Positions 10,487 to 21,929 are shown, counted from the stretch's first letter. The stretch: DNA of 64,000 nucleotides from Rostrohypoxylon terebratum (GCA_022497145.1 MU385919.1:1-64000), one strand, 5' to 3'. The notes: generated by a model not told the origin, from the letters alone. Numbers and translations: made by a program.

Positions 10487-12859
10487 ATGCTGTGGCAACT
10501 ACTTTGCCTGGTGCCCTTCGCCGCGGCGATTCCAAACCCACTCGCTCCCCGCGCTGGCCTCCAAGGCCAATTCTGTGAACTTGGCGCTGCGGATCCTGGC
10601 GGCAACGCTGGCAAAACACCCGCATGCAAAGACTGCAAGACGGTCAATGGCATCGAGGCCCCCAAGGCCACTCCCAACGTGAAGCCTACCGATGAGGTCA
10701 ACGGCGATGCTAGCCTGAACAGCATCTTCGGGAAGAGGACCACAGAGGCGGCACCACTGCTTACCGTCAACAACATCGAGAAAGTGCCGGGCCAACCCGA
10801 CCAGGTCTCGCTATTCGACTTTCTGCTGACCAAGGCCAAGGACAACACTGATAACGATATCGACATTACCCCAACTGACGAACAAATAAAGACCTGGGTT
10901 ATCGATGGAACGCCCGTTGGTGCTACCGGAATGTACTACGAATTCGGAAAGACTCCTCGGGTTTGGAAGATGAGAGGTCTATCGGGCTGCACTGCTATCA
11001 TCATCATGGTAAGCCCATTACTCCCCAACCCCCTTCAATCAGCAAAACAACTAACTCGATATTTCACAACAGTCGTCTAAGGGTTTCTGGGCTGGCCACC
11101 TCTGGGAATCAACTAAGCCAGACAGGATCAACGGCCCTAGCTCATTCCTGAAGCGAATCAGCGCGGAAGACGTAGTCGAACGCTCGCTTGACGAATTCAA
11201 GAAGATCGCCGTCGACATCATGACTCAAGCCACCCCGGCGAACCAAATCGCTAACCGCAAACACTGGACCAGTTTGCAAGACCTCAAGACCAGGAAGGGC
11301 GACCCCTTCGGAAATGGCGATGACAACAACGTCTTCATTTTGACTAGAGCAAAGAGGTGAGTGATAGCTCTAAGGGTCGCATTTTTAGACATAGTAGCTG
11401 ACTTCGGGATCGCAGCGCAACCGACAAGTCCCAGCGATACACCAATCAGATCAACGCTCTAGGCAGAGAGCTAAAGGAGGCCGTTGGTGCCAGCCGAGGC
11501 AAGTACGCCGCCTTAACCTACCCCGGCGCCGGCGACACCGGAAAGCTGAAGTACCCGGGAACCAACGGCAAGATCGTTATCCAGTACACGCCCTTCGAAG
11601 GCACGAACGGGGACGACGGCTGCAAGACCATGGCCGCGGCCCATGTCTGGGTGAACCCTGAGACGCAGAAGGACCCCGTCATCAGGAAGACCTGGGAAGC
11701 AGCCGCCAACCAGAAGAGAGACACGTCGTGTGCCAAGCCCACCCAGAAGCCCACCCAGAAGCCGCCTTCTTGCACCATGCAGAACGAGGACCCCGACCAG
11801 GGTATCTTGACCGAGTACTGTGTGTGCGACCATAGCCGAACTCTGCCTTTCCTCACCATCTCGCCGACCGTTGTCCGAAGCAAGAGCTGCGACTACACGA
11901 CGCTGCCCCCGCGCAACACCAAGCGCGACAACGTCGCCATCCCAGTCCCCACCATCACCAGCGCACCAACCGTCATGACCACGCCCGTGATCACGCAGAG
12001 CCCCAGTCTAGAAGACCGCGACCTGACGATCCACACCGGCTTCGGGCCTGGGACAACCGACAGGAAGCACTGCAAAGTGTGTTCGCGCGTCGTGAACAAC
12101 GAAGACTCCTGCTCCACCATCAAGAACTGCATCGTGCAAACCGGCGCCGTGACCCTCGAAGCCGGCTCCTCCTCCGTGCACGTCGGCACCGTCACCGGCA
12201 CCGCGCTGTACACGGGCGTCTCCAAGGCCCTCGAGAAGATCTGCCCGACGCCCACCTCCAACAGCTGGGCCGCCTGCAAGACCGGCTCCGCCACCATCGG
12301 CGGCGTCCCCTACGTCGACGCCGGCTTCCTCTCCAAGGACGGCGAGATCGTCGTCAGCGTCGAGAGCAGCAAGTACAACAACACCAAGGTGCGCTCCGCC
12401 CTCATCAAGACCGCCGCCGCCGCCGCCCAGAACGCCGCCAAGGGCAAGAACTGCTACACCGCCCACTACGACGTCGAGGTCCTCAAGGTCCGCCGCTGGT
12501 GGGACCCGCTCGCCCTCTTCGCCCGCGATCACCCCTACCCCCAGCCCGAGTCTGCCACCTGGTGTAACTCGGTCGGCTTCGCCGGCGTGCACTACTACAA
12601 CCCCTGGTGGAAGCTGCAGTCGCAGCCCGGCGCCACAGATTGGATGGACGTGCACTATGAATTCCACAAGAGCGGCGGCGGCGACTTCTTGTGCTCCATC
12701 CTGCAAGACGCCGTCGAAGCGTTCGCGTTCGTGCAGCCCGAGTTCGCTGTAGGCGATATTGAACTTGGTGAGGCTATCGACATCCTGTGCGAATGTGAAT
12801 CGGGTGGCACTTGTCTCAAACGGCGCGAGTTGGACAATTCAACTTTGATTGCCGCATAG
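10487..12859 (+). CDS. Large secreted protein of unknown function, three exons
   Basis: Predicted 749 residues from exons 10487-11008, 11073-11356 and 11416-12859, with GT...AG introns of 64 and 59 bp and matching phases. The N-terminus (MLWQLLCLVPFAAA) is a signal peptide. The first third holds a conserved-looking core, GMYYEFGKTPRVWKMRGLSG then CTAIIIM, running across intron 1 into SSKGFWAGHLWES. I associate this style of motif with uncharacterised secreted fungal proteins. Possible Kex2-type sites are GKRTTE, TKRDN and a C-terminal KRRELD. The middle is proline/threonine-rich. The last third is cysteine-containing (CKVCSRVVNNEDSC, CECESGGTC) and strongly GC-rich at third positions (about 12100-12560). 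No catalytic signature was recognised. Transcription probably starts near the TATA-like box at 10297. It converges on a secreted nucleoside hydrolase 138 bp downstream. Confidence 0.85.
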
Positions 12860-12997
12860 TGGTAGATTTCCTTTTTTATCTTGTATCTTGTATCTAAGGC
12901 GTTCCTTGGGGTTGCATTGTTGCACAGAAAATTGGAGCAGGGTTGGGATATTCAATTGTTGTATTAGTTAGTATATAACATAGATTTTCAAATGATG

Positions 12998-14157
12998 TCA
13001 TATAAATGTCGTATATAAATCTCGCGATTTAAGGGCAGTGCAGCTCTTGTCTGAAGGGTTATGGGCGAAGAACTTATTCAATACTTCGGCAACAGTTGAG
13101 TTTGTGACTCCATCTGCGAGATCTAGCCAGTGCTGGTTTGAAACGCTTGTATCGTTCACCCAGGCATTTGAGCCGTTTGTCAACGCTGAATTATACCCGA
13201 CCTCGTTATCGTATTTAAACAGCTCGCCAATGCCCAACTCACGGAACCCTTCGAGTCCTACTATTCCGTAGAGCGTCGTGACCGGGTCCCACGACTCGCG
13301 AATAGTGCTGCATCGCCCCACGTACCACTGATACGCCGCAAGTATGGGTGAGTCTGGCAAGGCGTTCTTGGCGAGATCTTGACCCGAATAGATGTTCCCG
13401 CCAAGGTCCTTCCCGGAATAAGTCACAGGCACATCGCGCGGCCAATTATTCACGACATGATAAGTTGACGCAGGATCACCGCCGCCAAAGTTAAATTCCC
13501 AGCCTGAAGGGTACTGTCCACCCATAACGACCAACTCCTTCACCTTGGCCGAAATGAGAGCCAGCCCCGCAAGAGACGATACATTGTCCGCGGGGCTATC
13601 AATTAAAGCAGCGAGGTTAGTGAGGAACCCAATTGAAATCAAAGTTATGCTGTGATCTTCGGCTGCTGATAAGACCGAGCGGTACAATTCCAATGGAGTT
13701 GGAGTTGTCGAGGAATCATTTAGTGAACGAGGCCAGTTGTAAGCTATTTTGCTAGCATATTCACTCAAGCTAGCAAGGCATCGTTAGCGAGTCTCCTCAG
13801 CAAACAGAGGGGATGGAAAACTCACCTATATGTACGGGTATCGAAGAAAGATACGTTTGTCAACGGTCGCATGGCCGCAATGGGAATATCGCCATTGCCG
13901 AAATAGGTATTGAGGGCGCTAACAGTCAGCGCGCCATACTTGGAGCCGGTGTTTAAGGCGACCCCACGGAGGTCCGCCAGCCCATAGTTGTGTAACACAT
14001 TGGCGACAGTTAAGGAGCCGACATCGTCGACATCCGAGAAGATATCGGTGTCGATGATAATCGGTTTCGCACGGGAGGAGCACGGAGCGTTGTGCGCGCT
14101 CGCTGATGCGAAAACGGACCACAAGACGAGGGCGATACGACCGAATTCCATTGTCAA
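12998..14157 (-). CDS. Secreted inosine/uridine-preferring nucleoside hydrolase-like protein
   Basis: 367 residues from exons 14157-13826 and 13769-12998 (56-bp intron). Residues 1-21 form a signal peptide, so it acts outside the cell or in the secretory route. IIIDTDIFSDVDD (residues 33-45) is the Ca-binding aspartate cluster of the IU_nuc_hydro superfamily. Further family features are SIGFLTNLAALI, ELVVMGGQYPSG and the late AWVNDTSVSNQHW region. Such enzymes cleave the N-glycosidic bond of nucleosides to free base and ribose. The secreted form would fit salvage of external nucleosides, but substrate is inferred only from the family. The splice junction reads TRTYSLSEYASK. It converges with the large secreted protein gene to its left. 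Confidence 0.88.
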
Positions 14158-15012
14158 ATGAAAGGTAGCGAAGAGCGCTGCCAGCCTCCGTCGTGACTCG
14201 TTAACCTAGAGGTAAATGAGTATGTAAATAAAAGTATCCGGGAACTTGGAAGCGGGGAAGCAGCCGATCCCGACCGTATCAAGCCGAGGAATCGGGGCAA
14301 CCTGGGCGTTTAGTAGTATCCATTGCTAAGATTAGTCGTATAGTATGCAGATATTACCACCGAAGACAAGGAAAGTAGAACTTGTCGTCTTATCAATGAC
14401 TAGGTATGCAACTGCAAGGTCGGCCAAGGCCCAAAGTAACCCCCGCTGCCATTAATCCGCGTTCCAGACCTCTCTCAAGGTATTTCACCCATATTTCACC
14501 ATTCCTGCGATAACGCAGCCCGGTTCCTTCACGATAGTCCATTGTTGATGGTCACCTTCTTGTGTGAAGTTGGAGAAGTTGGAGAAATTCGGCGGGGTTA
14601 GGGGGTTACTACTAGTAGTATAACGGGCTCTCATACGGCGCGATCACATGACCTCATGACCTCATTCTTCTGTCATACTGGCTGACTGGTTCGCAGGCTC
14701 GTCACTTTTCTCTTGTGGCTTGTAAACGTGATTCTCTGTCGGGTTCCTCTCTGACGATTTCCACGTTCACGTTTAGGTTATCCATAGTACTTCGCATCGT
14801 AGCTGACTTTACCTGGCCAGGATATGATGATGGTCAGAGCATGCATGTAGTGTATTATTTTCTAAGATTTTGCTACGAATCTGTAGGTGGTGTCTGAGCT
14901 TGTCCTTGGTGGGCACTGACTTTCCCTTCAGAGTTGTGGTTGGAACTTTTCCAGGGTGTGGTGAGTTAACTCTCTTCTTGCTTCCCTTCGTGTTGAGGAT
15001 TCGCCATGATTG
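14158..15012. other. Intergenic, start of retroelement-relic region
   Basis: About 850 bases with no gene. A TCATGTGA-like word (14644-14660) and a TTTTCTAAGATTTT word (14850-14865) match motifs repeated through 17.2 kb, so the relic region probably begins here. Confidence 0.4.
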
Positions 15013-15420
15013 CTATACATCCCTTATTTCTGCGTTGTCGTTATCCATATCTATTCGTGCAATATTGTTGATCGAAGCATGACCGTCCGCTTTTCGTTTT
15101 TCGGCCGCCATAGCCGAGGGTTGACCGGCTTCTTCTAATTCCTTATTCTCGAGTTCCACCGGGGAAGATGGGGGTATATATGGTAGTCCAATCTTTTGTA
15201 ATAAGATTTGTATAGTGTTTACTGGTTGCACTCGCTTAGCATTATTGATCTGGTTAATCGTGTGTTTATCCAGCAGATCAAATTTGAGATTGCTGGGGAG
15301 GGGTTCCCCTTTCTTAATAGCTTCTTTGATTCTCATCTTCTCATTCTAGTCTCGAGGTTCTTTGGGGCAGACCATCGAGTTGTGACCTTCCGTACCACAA
15401 TTCCAACAGACATAGGGGGG
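15013..15420 (-). pseudogene. Retrotransposon Gag relic with CCHC zinc knuckle
   Basis: Reading minus from about 15420, one frame gives CWNCGTEGHNSMVC, a C-X2-C-X4-H-X4-C knuckle typical of retroelement Gag, then PKEPRD. An in-frame TAG at 15348-15346 interrupts it, after which the same frame runs as NEKMRIKEAIKKGEPLP to a stop at 15013. The knuckle followed by a charged KMRIKEAI-type helix fits an LTR-retrotransposon gag C-terminal region. The single stop could be a C-to-T change of CAG. No protease, reverse transcriptase or integrase was found beside it, so it is a fragment. Confidence 0.6.
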
Positions 15421-15926
15421 TCGTGAGTAAGTGAAGTTCCGTACGTCTCTTCAGAATGTCAGATGGTCATATTTGATTGGTAAGCTTGTGCTTGTATTTT
15501 CTAAGATAGGTCAAACGTCAAACATTCAAGCTAAGGCTATCTAGGGTTGGGGTCAGATGACCCCACCCCCACAGTGGTTACCTAATAACATTGTTTTAAG
15601 GATAAGGTTTGATACGGGCTGTCCCTTCTGTCCGCTGACGTCTGGGAGTCCCGCTCTTCAACTGGTTCGTCACTCAATTGGTTCTGTTTCTCTTTGTCCT
15701 GAATGGTGCCATTTTCTTGTAGGGGTGAAGCATATTGATTTTTTTCTAAAAGCTAAGTAAAGCTACATGTTTGGTGAGTTTGTGTTTTGATCTGGTGAGG
15801 CCCTAAGTCACATGATAGGGCCCTACAGTCCCCATTCATCAATCACTCACGGCCCTGTATCCCTTGATAGTTGCTCTTATCCAAATATAGGGGAAGCATG
15901 TTGTTTTTCTTAAAAGCTAAGCTAAG

Positions 15927-16121
15927 TTACACGTTGTCAGTCGGTTCGGAACTTTGATGGTTCTTCCAAATTTTATCTATTCTTTGACGGAATCCTTGAA
16001 TGATTTCACGATTGATACGTTCTCGTTCTTTGTCTTCTTCTGTCTTCAATCCTTCGTATTCTTCCGACATGAGTTTTCTTTCACTTTTCCCAATCGTCTT
16101 CCACTTGTGTTTAGGCCGCAA
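15927..16121 (-). pseudogene. Gag N-terminal relic, copy 1
   Basis: A 64-residue minus-strand frame with KTIGKSERKLMSEEYEGLK then ERERINREIIQGFRQRIDKI, nearly identical to the longer copy at 16456-16839. It is charged and helical, and it begins immediately after the tRNA-like/primer-binding segment at 16114-16160, as a gag gene does in an LTR retroelement. The frame stops soon after NHQSSEPTDN, where copy 2 continues. Confidence 0.5.
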
Positions 16122-16160
16122 TGGGAAACCGTGCAGGTTCGAATCCTGCAGCCCTCACCA
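16114..16160 (+). other. tRNA 3'-half-like sequence / extended retroelement primer-binding site
   Basis: On the plus strand a perfect T-arm (stem GCAGG 16133-16137, loop TTCGAAT, stem CCTGC to 16149) is followed by AGCCCTC, discriminator A and an encoded CCA ending at 16160. Just before it, 16121-16132 can form a small hairpin with a GAAA loop, like the variable arm of a class II (Leu/Ser-type) tRNA. No 5' half is present. Read on the minus strand it is TGGTGAGGGCTGCAGGATTC..., starting with TGG and lying directly upstream of gag copy 1, exactly where a primer-binding site belongs. It is unusually long for one (about 28-46 nt instead of about 18). Confidence 0.6.
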
Positions 16161-16455
16161 AAAGATGTCAGATTGTTTTCTTCAATTCATAAATGATCGT
16201 TCTTGATTCTTCTATTTATCATTCTCTGTGAACTACAGTTGAAACATTTGACTAGAGCAACCTAGGGCATGATCATGTGATCACCCCCCATAGAGTTATC
16301 CTTAATTGCCGAGACTCGTGCGGTATAATCCTTTTACATATTCTAACGGGTTTGTTGGATTGAGGAATAAAAGATGTTGTTTTTTCTAAGATTTTAACTT
16401 TGAATCTAAAACCAGCAAATCCCCTCTTAAGCACATTATTAATACGTAACACATC

Positions 16456-16839
16456 CTACACCCGGCCAACTCCCGGAATTTCTGACGTCACTTCGTCACT
16501 GGGGGAAGTTCCAAACTCCTCGTTCGTCGTTGATGATCGCTCACCAAGACTCAGGTAGATTGACGGGTTTTCTGAACTGGTTCTCTGTTCGTTATCAATC
16601 GAGTCGGAACTTTGATGACTTTTCCAGATTTTGTCTATTCTTTTCCTGAATCCTTGGATGATTTCCCGATTGATCCGTTCTCGTTCCTGATCCTCTTCCG
16701 TCTTCAGTCCCTCGTACTCTTCTGACATTAATTTTCTTTTACTTTTTCCGATAGTTTTACACCTTCTTTTAGGCCGCAATAGGCAGAAACCGCGCGAGAA
16801 GATTAAAAAACTGTAGCTCTCACCAAAGATGTTAGGCAA
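16456..16839 (-). pseudogene. Gag N-terminal relic, copy 2
   Basis: A 127-residue minus-strand frame sharing KTIGKSKRKLMSEEYEGLK and ERERINREIIQGFRKRIDKI with copy 1 at 15927-16121, then extending through SLGERSSTTNEEFGTSP. Its upstream segment (16771-16825) aligns with the tRNA-like element of copy 1: AGGCCGCAAT...AAACCG is kept and it ends CTCACCA, but the T-loop is destroyed. Two gag starts about 0.7 kb apart imply a tandem or nested insertion. Confidence 0.5.
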
Positions 16840-17200
16840 GGCAAACGATTATTGAATTGATGGTGCTTGTTTTTCTAAGCTACAGCTATCATCGATTTTC
16901 AGCTATTTGAAATAGCAAAGACCCACCAGGGCTGGGTCATGTGACCCATACCCACACAGGTTATGGTTAGGTGGCGAATTTTTCGATGGTAATCCTGGAT
17001 CTAACTTTGTAGGTCGTTTACAAGATTGGGGCGTGCATCAATATCCTTGTCTGGCCATTGATGGTGTTCTGCCCAAAATTCTGAATCCTTGGTGATGGTG
17101 AGGTGTCGGTCAGCTCTCAAAATGATAGTTGCTCTTGTCCATGTATAGGTGAAGCATGTTGTTTTTCTGGCCCTAGGTCACGTGTCAAGGACCCACAAGG

Positions 17201-20044
17201 CCCAGTATGTTGATGACAAAACCCACAATCAATATGTCTCATTGGGGAGCAGGCAGAAGGAGCAGCCCTGGTCATGTGCCCATGAACTCTGAAGAGTCCC
17301 CGGTGCGCGCCTGAGCCCTTTTTTGCTTTTGTCTTTTTGTCTTTTTGTCTCCCACTAACAGCTTTAATAATCAAGCACGAATACATTATTCCCTCATAAC
17401 GATTATCATCATCTTAGTGAGCGCTGCTGGGTTCGAACCTGAGCGGTTTCCAACGGTTGCTGTTGATTCCTTGAGGTGTGTAAAGTCTTCCTTGGATTGG
17501 CGGATTTGAGCTCGCAAAGCTTTGACCTCGTTTATGTCGCTGTCACCGATCTCAATCCAACCACTGGGGGTTCTCACTGGCCCTTTGAAGGCCACCATTG
17601 ATGTTTCTTCCATAATTCGGGATCATCGACGATCAGCTTCAAGGTAGGGCGAATCGCCGCGTGTGCACTTCCTGCTTCGTCATAAACTCTTGAGAGGGGT
17701 TCGTGGATTATTGTGTCTCGGTTAAGGGAAAAGAGACAAGTGTCTCACACCACCAACAGATCCTTAATCCCCTATATGAACCTTGAGCATGGTAGACGCA
17801 ATGTTAAAGAGGTATGACGCTCTGACGAAGAAGCGAAAAAGCTTCTGAGGTCTCTGGCTAACAGCTCCAGGGGCCGAGTAATTGGGGAGTGCGTATGGAC
17901 CTTTCTTTACGACAGGGCTCGCTGAGAGACCTTGTTGCCGCCTTCCCAGCAACAGCTTCGATGTCGCATCCACTTAAACCACATACTAGCAATCTTTCTT
18001 CTCTCCTCCAATCAGTAAAATGTCCGTGTCAATTCGACCTGGATTATCCAGGCTGGTAAATGTCGGATTATCTCGAATAGTAGGTGAGCTCGATGTACTT
18101 TCCTACCCCCGCGTACTTAAGCCATCGGTTGCTTAGGACCGCAGCAATGACATCGACAAGTAAATAGTGGTGTCGTTATTGAGTGGCTTTATACCAGGAT
18201 TCGATAGTAGATGGGAGAGCAAAGATTACAATTAATCGAGGTTGTTCTCTCCGTGGTGAACTGGTGGTCTGGGCCGCGAAATCTTAACGAACTCGTTCTA
18301 CAGGGACAACGAGCTTACTGCGTAAGTCCCGAAACTCCTTGACATGGTAGAAGAAAGGATGGGTTAGTATACCGGTTTTAGCCACTAGTTATGGCCTGGG
18401 AGGCATCGGCTAAGGGGTTAAAGTCTTCCATCCTCGATCATTATTAACAATGCCTGGAACCCTACTGACCAAGCCCACGTTGCCACATATGCTCGGCGTT
18501 AACGTCGCCTAGCACCCAACGTAGAAGATGGTCGACTCCAAGAGATTCTCAGCCAGCCGAGAATCCACGGCCTCCGATTCTAGGCCCATGCCCTTAGAAT
18601 GGACGATGTAGGACACGACGAACTCGACGCACAAAAGTGTATAAGGCTTTGACGAAACGGCTATGCTCCTCTGGGATATTCCTGATACCTCGGCTAGAGA
18701 CTCTTGTCCCGCGTCGATCGGCTAAAACGTCGACAATAGTCATTTCTTGACCGCGACATTTGCCAAGGTCCAGGCGAAGCATCTAACCGTCTGGCGGACC
18801 CAATACAGCTTCTGTCCCTGTTTATAGAGGCGACGGGTATCGTGAGATAATTAAGGATGTCTCCGATAGTAGAGGATGAGGGTTGACTTGATGATTAGAT
18901 GGCCTCGTCGGCCAGCTCGTTGATGACTTTGACGACCCAAGATACAACTGCCATCAATCTATGCGATTCTGCCGCTCCAACAAACCGGACATACAAGTAT
19001 GGATGTATAGAAGGGTTGAGGAGAGCAGTGGATCCCAGTCCGATAACTTCTGGGGCTTCTTGGAGCGGGGTGACTCGACAGTGAGAAGCGGAATAAAGAG
19101 GGTGATGGATGGTAAAAGGGGAAGAAGCTGCGATAGGCTTCATAGTGCGATTAAGGGGGGCAAGTGTGCTAGGCTTGCTTAAATTGAGCAGAAATGATGC
19201 GAGGCTCCGATCTAATCCTGTGAGAGATCAAAGATGTGGCAATCCGCGTTCGATTGAAGTCTGGCGACCCAAACAACACATTGGACAACGCCAATCTGAG
19301 ACGAGCGTGCGGTGTAGCAGGATGCTTGCCATCTCGAGCTTTACTGAGGGTTCATGGCCTGTTCCATTAATTAGGTGAGCGAAATATAGGTGGAGAAGTG
19401 ATAATTAGTATCTTCTACTGAGAGCCATTAGGTGAGCGACTCTATTCATTAGGATTAGGTGGAAGATGAGAGAATGATGCGAAGTCAAAAATGGTGATAA
19501 GAGAGGGAAGGTGGATTAAATAGAAAATCTTCACAGTGTGAAATCTGTCTAGTCAGTAGGTGGACAATAGTCATCTATTCATCCGAATGATTGCAAAGCG
19601 TGATCGACGAATGGGCAATTGATTATCTCAATTGGATTGATTAAACAAACGCTGCTTGATTTCATCCCATATATACGATTATTGATCTCATCCATCTTTA
19701 AAAGTTATATCTACCAGATGCCCATTATGCTAAAGTATGGGCGGATACATGGTCTATAGAAGCTTTCGTTAATCTGTGCGATGTTGTTTTTCCATGATCA
19801 AGTATGTGAGAGCCGTTTTCTAGATTGATTGCTCTCGTAAAGAAATATGACCTTTTCGGATGGAATTTAGAATGAAGACAGATTGGCGTTTCCAATCAAT
19901 AATGAATAAAAAAGGTTCACTTGGCAAAGTACCATATCAATTCTTTTCGTCCGATAATATATCGTATCAGCCAGTAATTTGGCGAAATGGTAGATATATG
20001 GAGAACCTGGGTACTCTTACTATGTACCTACCTATATATCCAGA
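17201..20044. other. Gene-poor intergenic, no supportable gene
   Basis: About 2.8 kb holding only short frames with no recognisable domain. A T-loop-like GGGTTCGAACCTG occurs at about 17428-17440 without a complete tRNA around it. The base composition becomes AT-rich after 19400. Probably old mobile-element debris, which is an inference. Confidence 0.4.
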
Positions 20045-21929
20045 TCAGACCTCCTTAATAGGTCCCTTGAAGTAGTGCCTCGCTTTGATGGTATACCAAG
20101 AAATACTAGACAAGAGAACAAAACCAAAAACCAAGACGCTCCAGTTGAATGTTTCAGGAGTCGGGTCCGTAGTTTGGGGCCAGAAGGACCAAAATAGAAG
20201 CGATGCGCTGTACATGCAAGCAAAGATGTTGTTAATGATTCCCAACGGCTCGGGAAGTTTCCAAGGGCCCCACGTGGGCGAACCTGAGTCGTCAATATCT
20301 ATACCAGGCATGTATGGTTTGAAGCCACCTGTGCATCGACGCCAGAGGAGTAGGCAGCTCACAAGGAGATAAGACGAGTACAACGCGGCAACAACGAGCG
20401 AGAGCAAAGCGGAGAGCGCGATACTCGGTGCAAGTACCATCAGTGAGAGGACGAGCGTAATGGCAGTTGTCAATAGGATGGAGTTCATCGGTAGTCTATC
20501 TTTGGTGAGCTGTGAGGGGATTAGTGGATTGAAATCGCGGGGTGCTCTTCTCGGAGTCTTACTCTCACTAGGTACGTGCTCAGGGGAAGCCCTTTATCTC
20601 GTGAGAAGGACCACATCATACGGGAGGCAGATGCGTAGACGCTTATTGAGCTTGCTAAAGATAAGACGAAGATGATACCGGCCATTAGACAGGCACCTGT
20701 TGTTGACTTAACCGCCGACTGGAAAATCTCGAGAAATGAATAGAACATTGTATTTGCTGCCTCAACGGCCGCATCCAAGTCTGATATGCAGAACATAAGA
20801 CCAACAATGATTGCAAATGCGAGTGCTCCATTTATGAAAATGCTGTACATCAACGCTCTCGGTACGACTATCGTAGGATATATTAGTAATAGATTCTTCA
20901 AAAGCCGCGAAGAATTCGACGTATGTCTGGAAAGTGGAACTCGTGTTCCGTGTTTATCTTCTCATCTCAGATATGAAATGATTATGGAAACAGGGAGACT
21001 CCTGAAAGTGTTTTCGTACGTACCAATAGATGCAGATTGGATCTCTTCGGACATGTGAACTGCACAATCGGCCCCTATAAGAGCGGTAGCAACCGTGGGG
21101 AAACCGACGAGAAAGCTCAGTCCTTGCGTTGGCCAGTTCCCATTGTTGAAAAGTGTAGTAAAAACGAATGCTGGGGGATTATGCGGCGCGAAGTACACCA
21201 TAGGAACCAGTATACCAAAAAAGCCCGCAAGATGGAGAACAAGAATAAGGCCTTCGAACTTGGCCAACATACGGCCCCCAGTTAGGTTCATCAGTACAGC
21301 AAAAAGTGTCGTCGCCCACATAGTTAAGATGGTGTGCCATGGTACCGGCGTATAGGTGGGATTTGCTAACACGACAATCCCGAGAAGAATCGTGGAAGTC
21401 GTGTAACTGGAGGTGATAGCCATAGCCTGCCATGCTAGCGTTGTCAGCCAGGCAGTGACATATGTCAAGAAAGCAGAGCAACACTCTGGTGCGATCATGG
21501 CAATCCAGTGATCTGGTCATGGTATAACGTAAGCAGAATACCTCGAGGTAGGTAAGAAAGGCTCGCTGGCTCACATTGTCCACCGGCCGTTGGTGCGACT
21601 GACGCCAATTCAGCCATCGTGGCAGTCACCGAGATGGTTCCGATCCAGCCAAGGACGAACGCCCACACTACAGCAGCCGGGCCCCCAAGGCTAAAAGTAG
21701 GAACGGAGGTGACAAGAATCCCTTCCCACGAGCACATGGCGGAGCATGCTAGTCCAAGGATGGACATAAAGCCAAAGCTACGATTGAGTAACGGTCGCTT
21801 TCCTAACTGTCTAAGTATCATATCATCTCGATTGGAGCCATTTGAGTTTTCGGATTTTGTCAGGAATGTCGTCGTGTTGGATTGTGGTGGGAGCCGAAGC
21901 TCAATTGGCTCGATGAAGTCCTTAGACAT
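20045..21929 (-). CDS. Amino acid/GABA/choline-type permease (APC family), four exons
   Basis: 535-residue membrane transporter from exons 21929-21575, 21512-21024, 20867-20569 and 20509-20045. Introns are 62, 156 and 59 bp with matching phases, and intron 2 has a TTACTAAT branch site. Splice junction 1 restores GGQYHWIAMIAPE and junction 3 gives LPLSTYLLTKDRLPMNS. About 12 hydrophobic segments are visible. The region SFGFMSILGLACSAMCSWEG and the ADCAVHMSEEIQSAS loop are typical of fungal APC permeases related to yeast UGA4 and HNM1, which import GABA, polyamines or choline at the plasma membrane. The actual substrate cannot be read from sequence. The N-terminal 50 residues are polar and probably cytosolic. 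It is isolated, with relic DNA on one side and a long intergenic region on the other. Confidence 0.88.

Larger units (their letters stand above)
14640..17200 (-). mobile_element. Degenerate LTR-retroelement array
   Basis: Gag fragments, two primer-binding-site-like segments and repeated LTR-like words share one orientation. The words are GAAGCATGTTGTTTTTCT with a following CTAAG (15731, 15894, 16373, 16865, 17152) and a palindromic GTCATGTGAC box with nearby CCCACAG (15551, 15806, 16268, 16934, 17177). Order and spacing vary, so this is several nested or rearranged copies. No intact element, pol gene or target duplication was found. Confidence 0.45.

Noticed and set aside
12008..12706. 232-residue minus-strand open frame in a GC-rich stretch
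   Set aside because: Gly/Val/Ala-rich shadow of the GC-rich third exon of the secreted protein gene; high GC removes stops in all frames.
17425..17445. T-loop-like GGGTTCGAACCTGAG as a tRNA gene
   Set aside because: No acceptor, D-arm or anticodon arm can be built around it, so it is not a tRNA gene.
18000..19500. Possible genes in the relic-rich stretch
   Set aside because: Several 60-90 residue frames exist on both strands, but none has domain content or joins by plausible splice sites.
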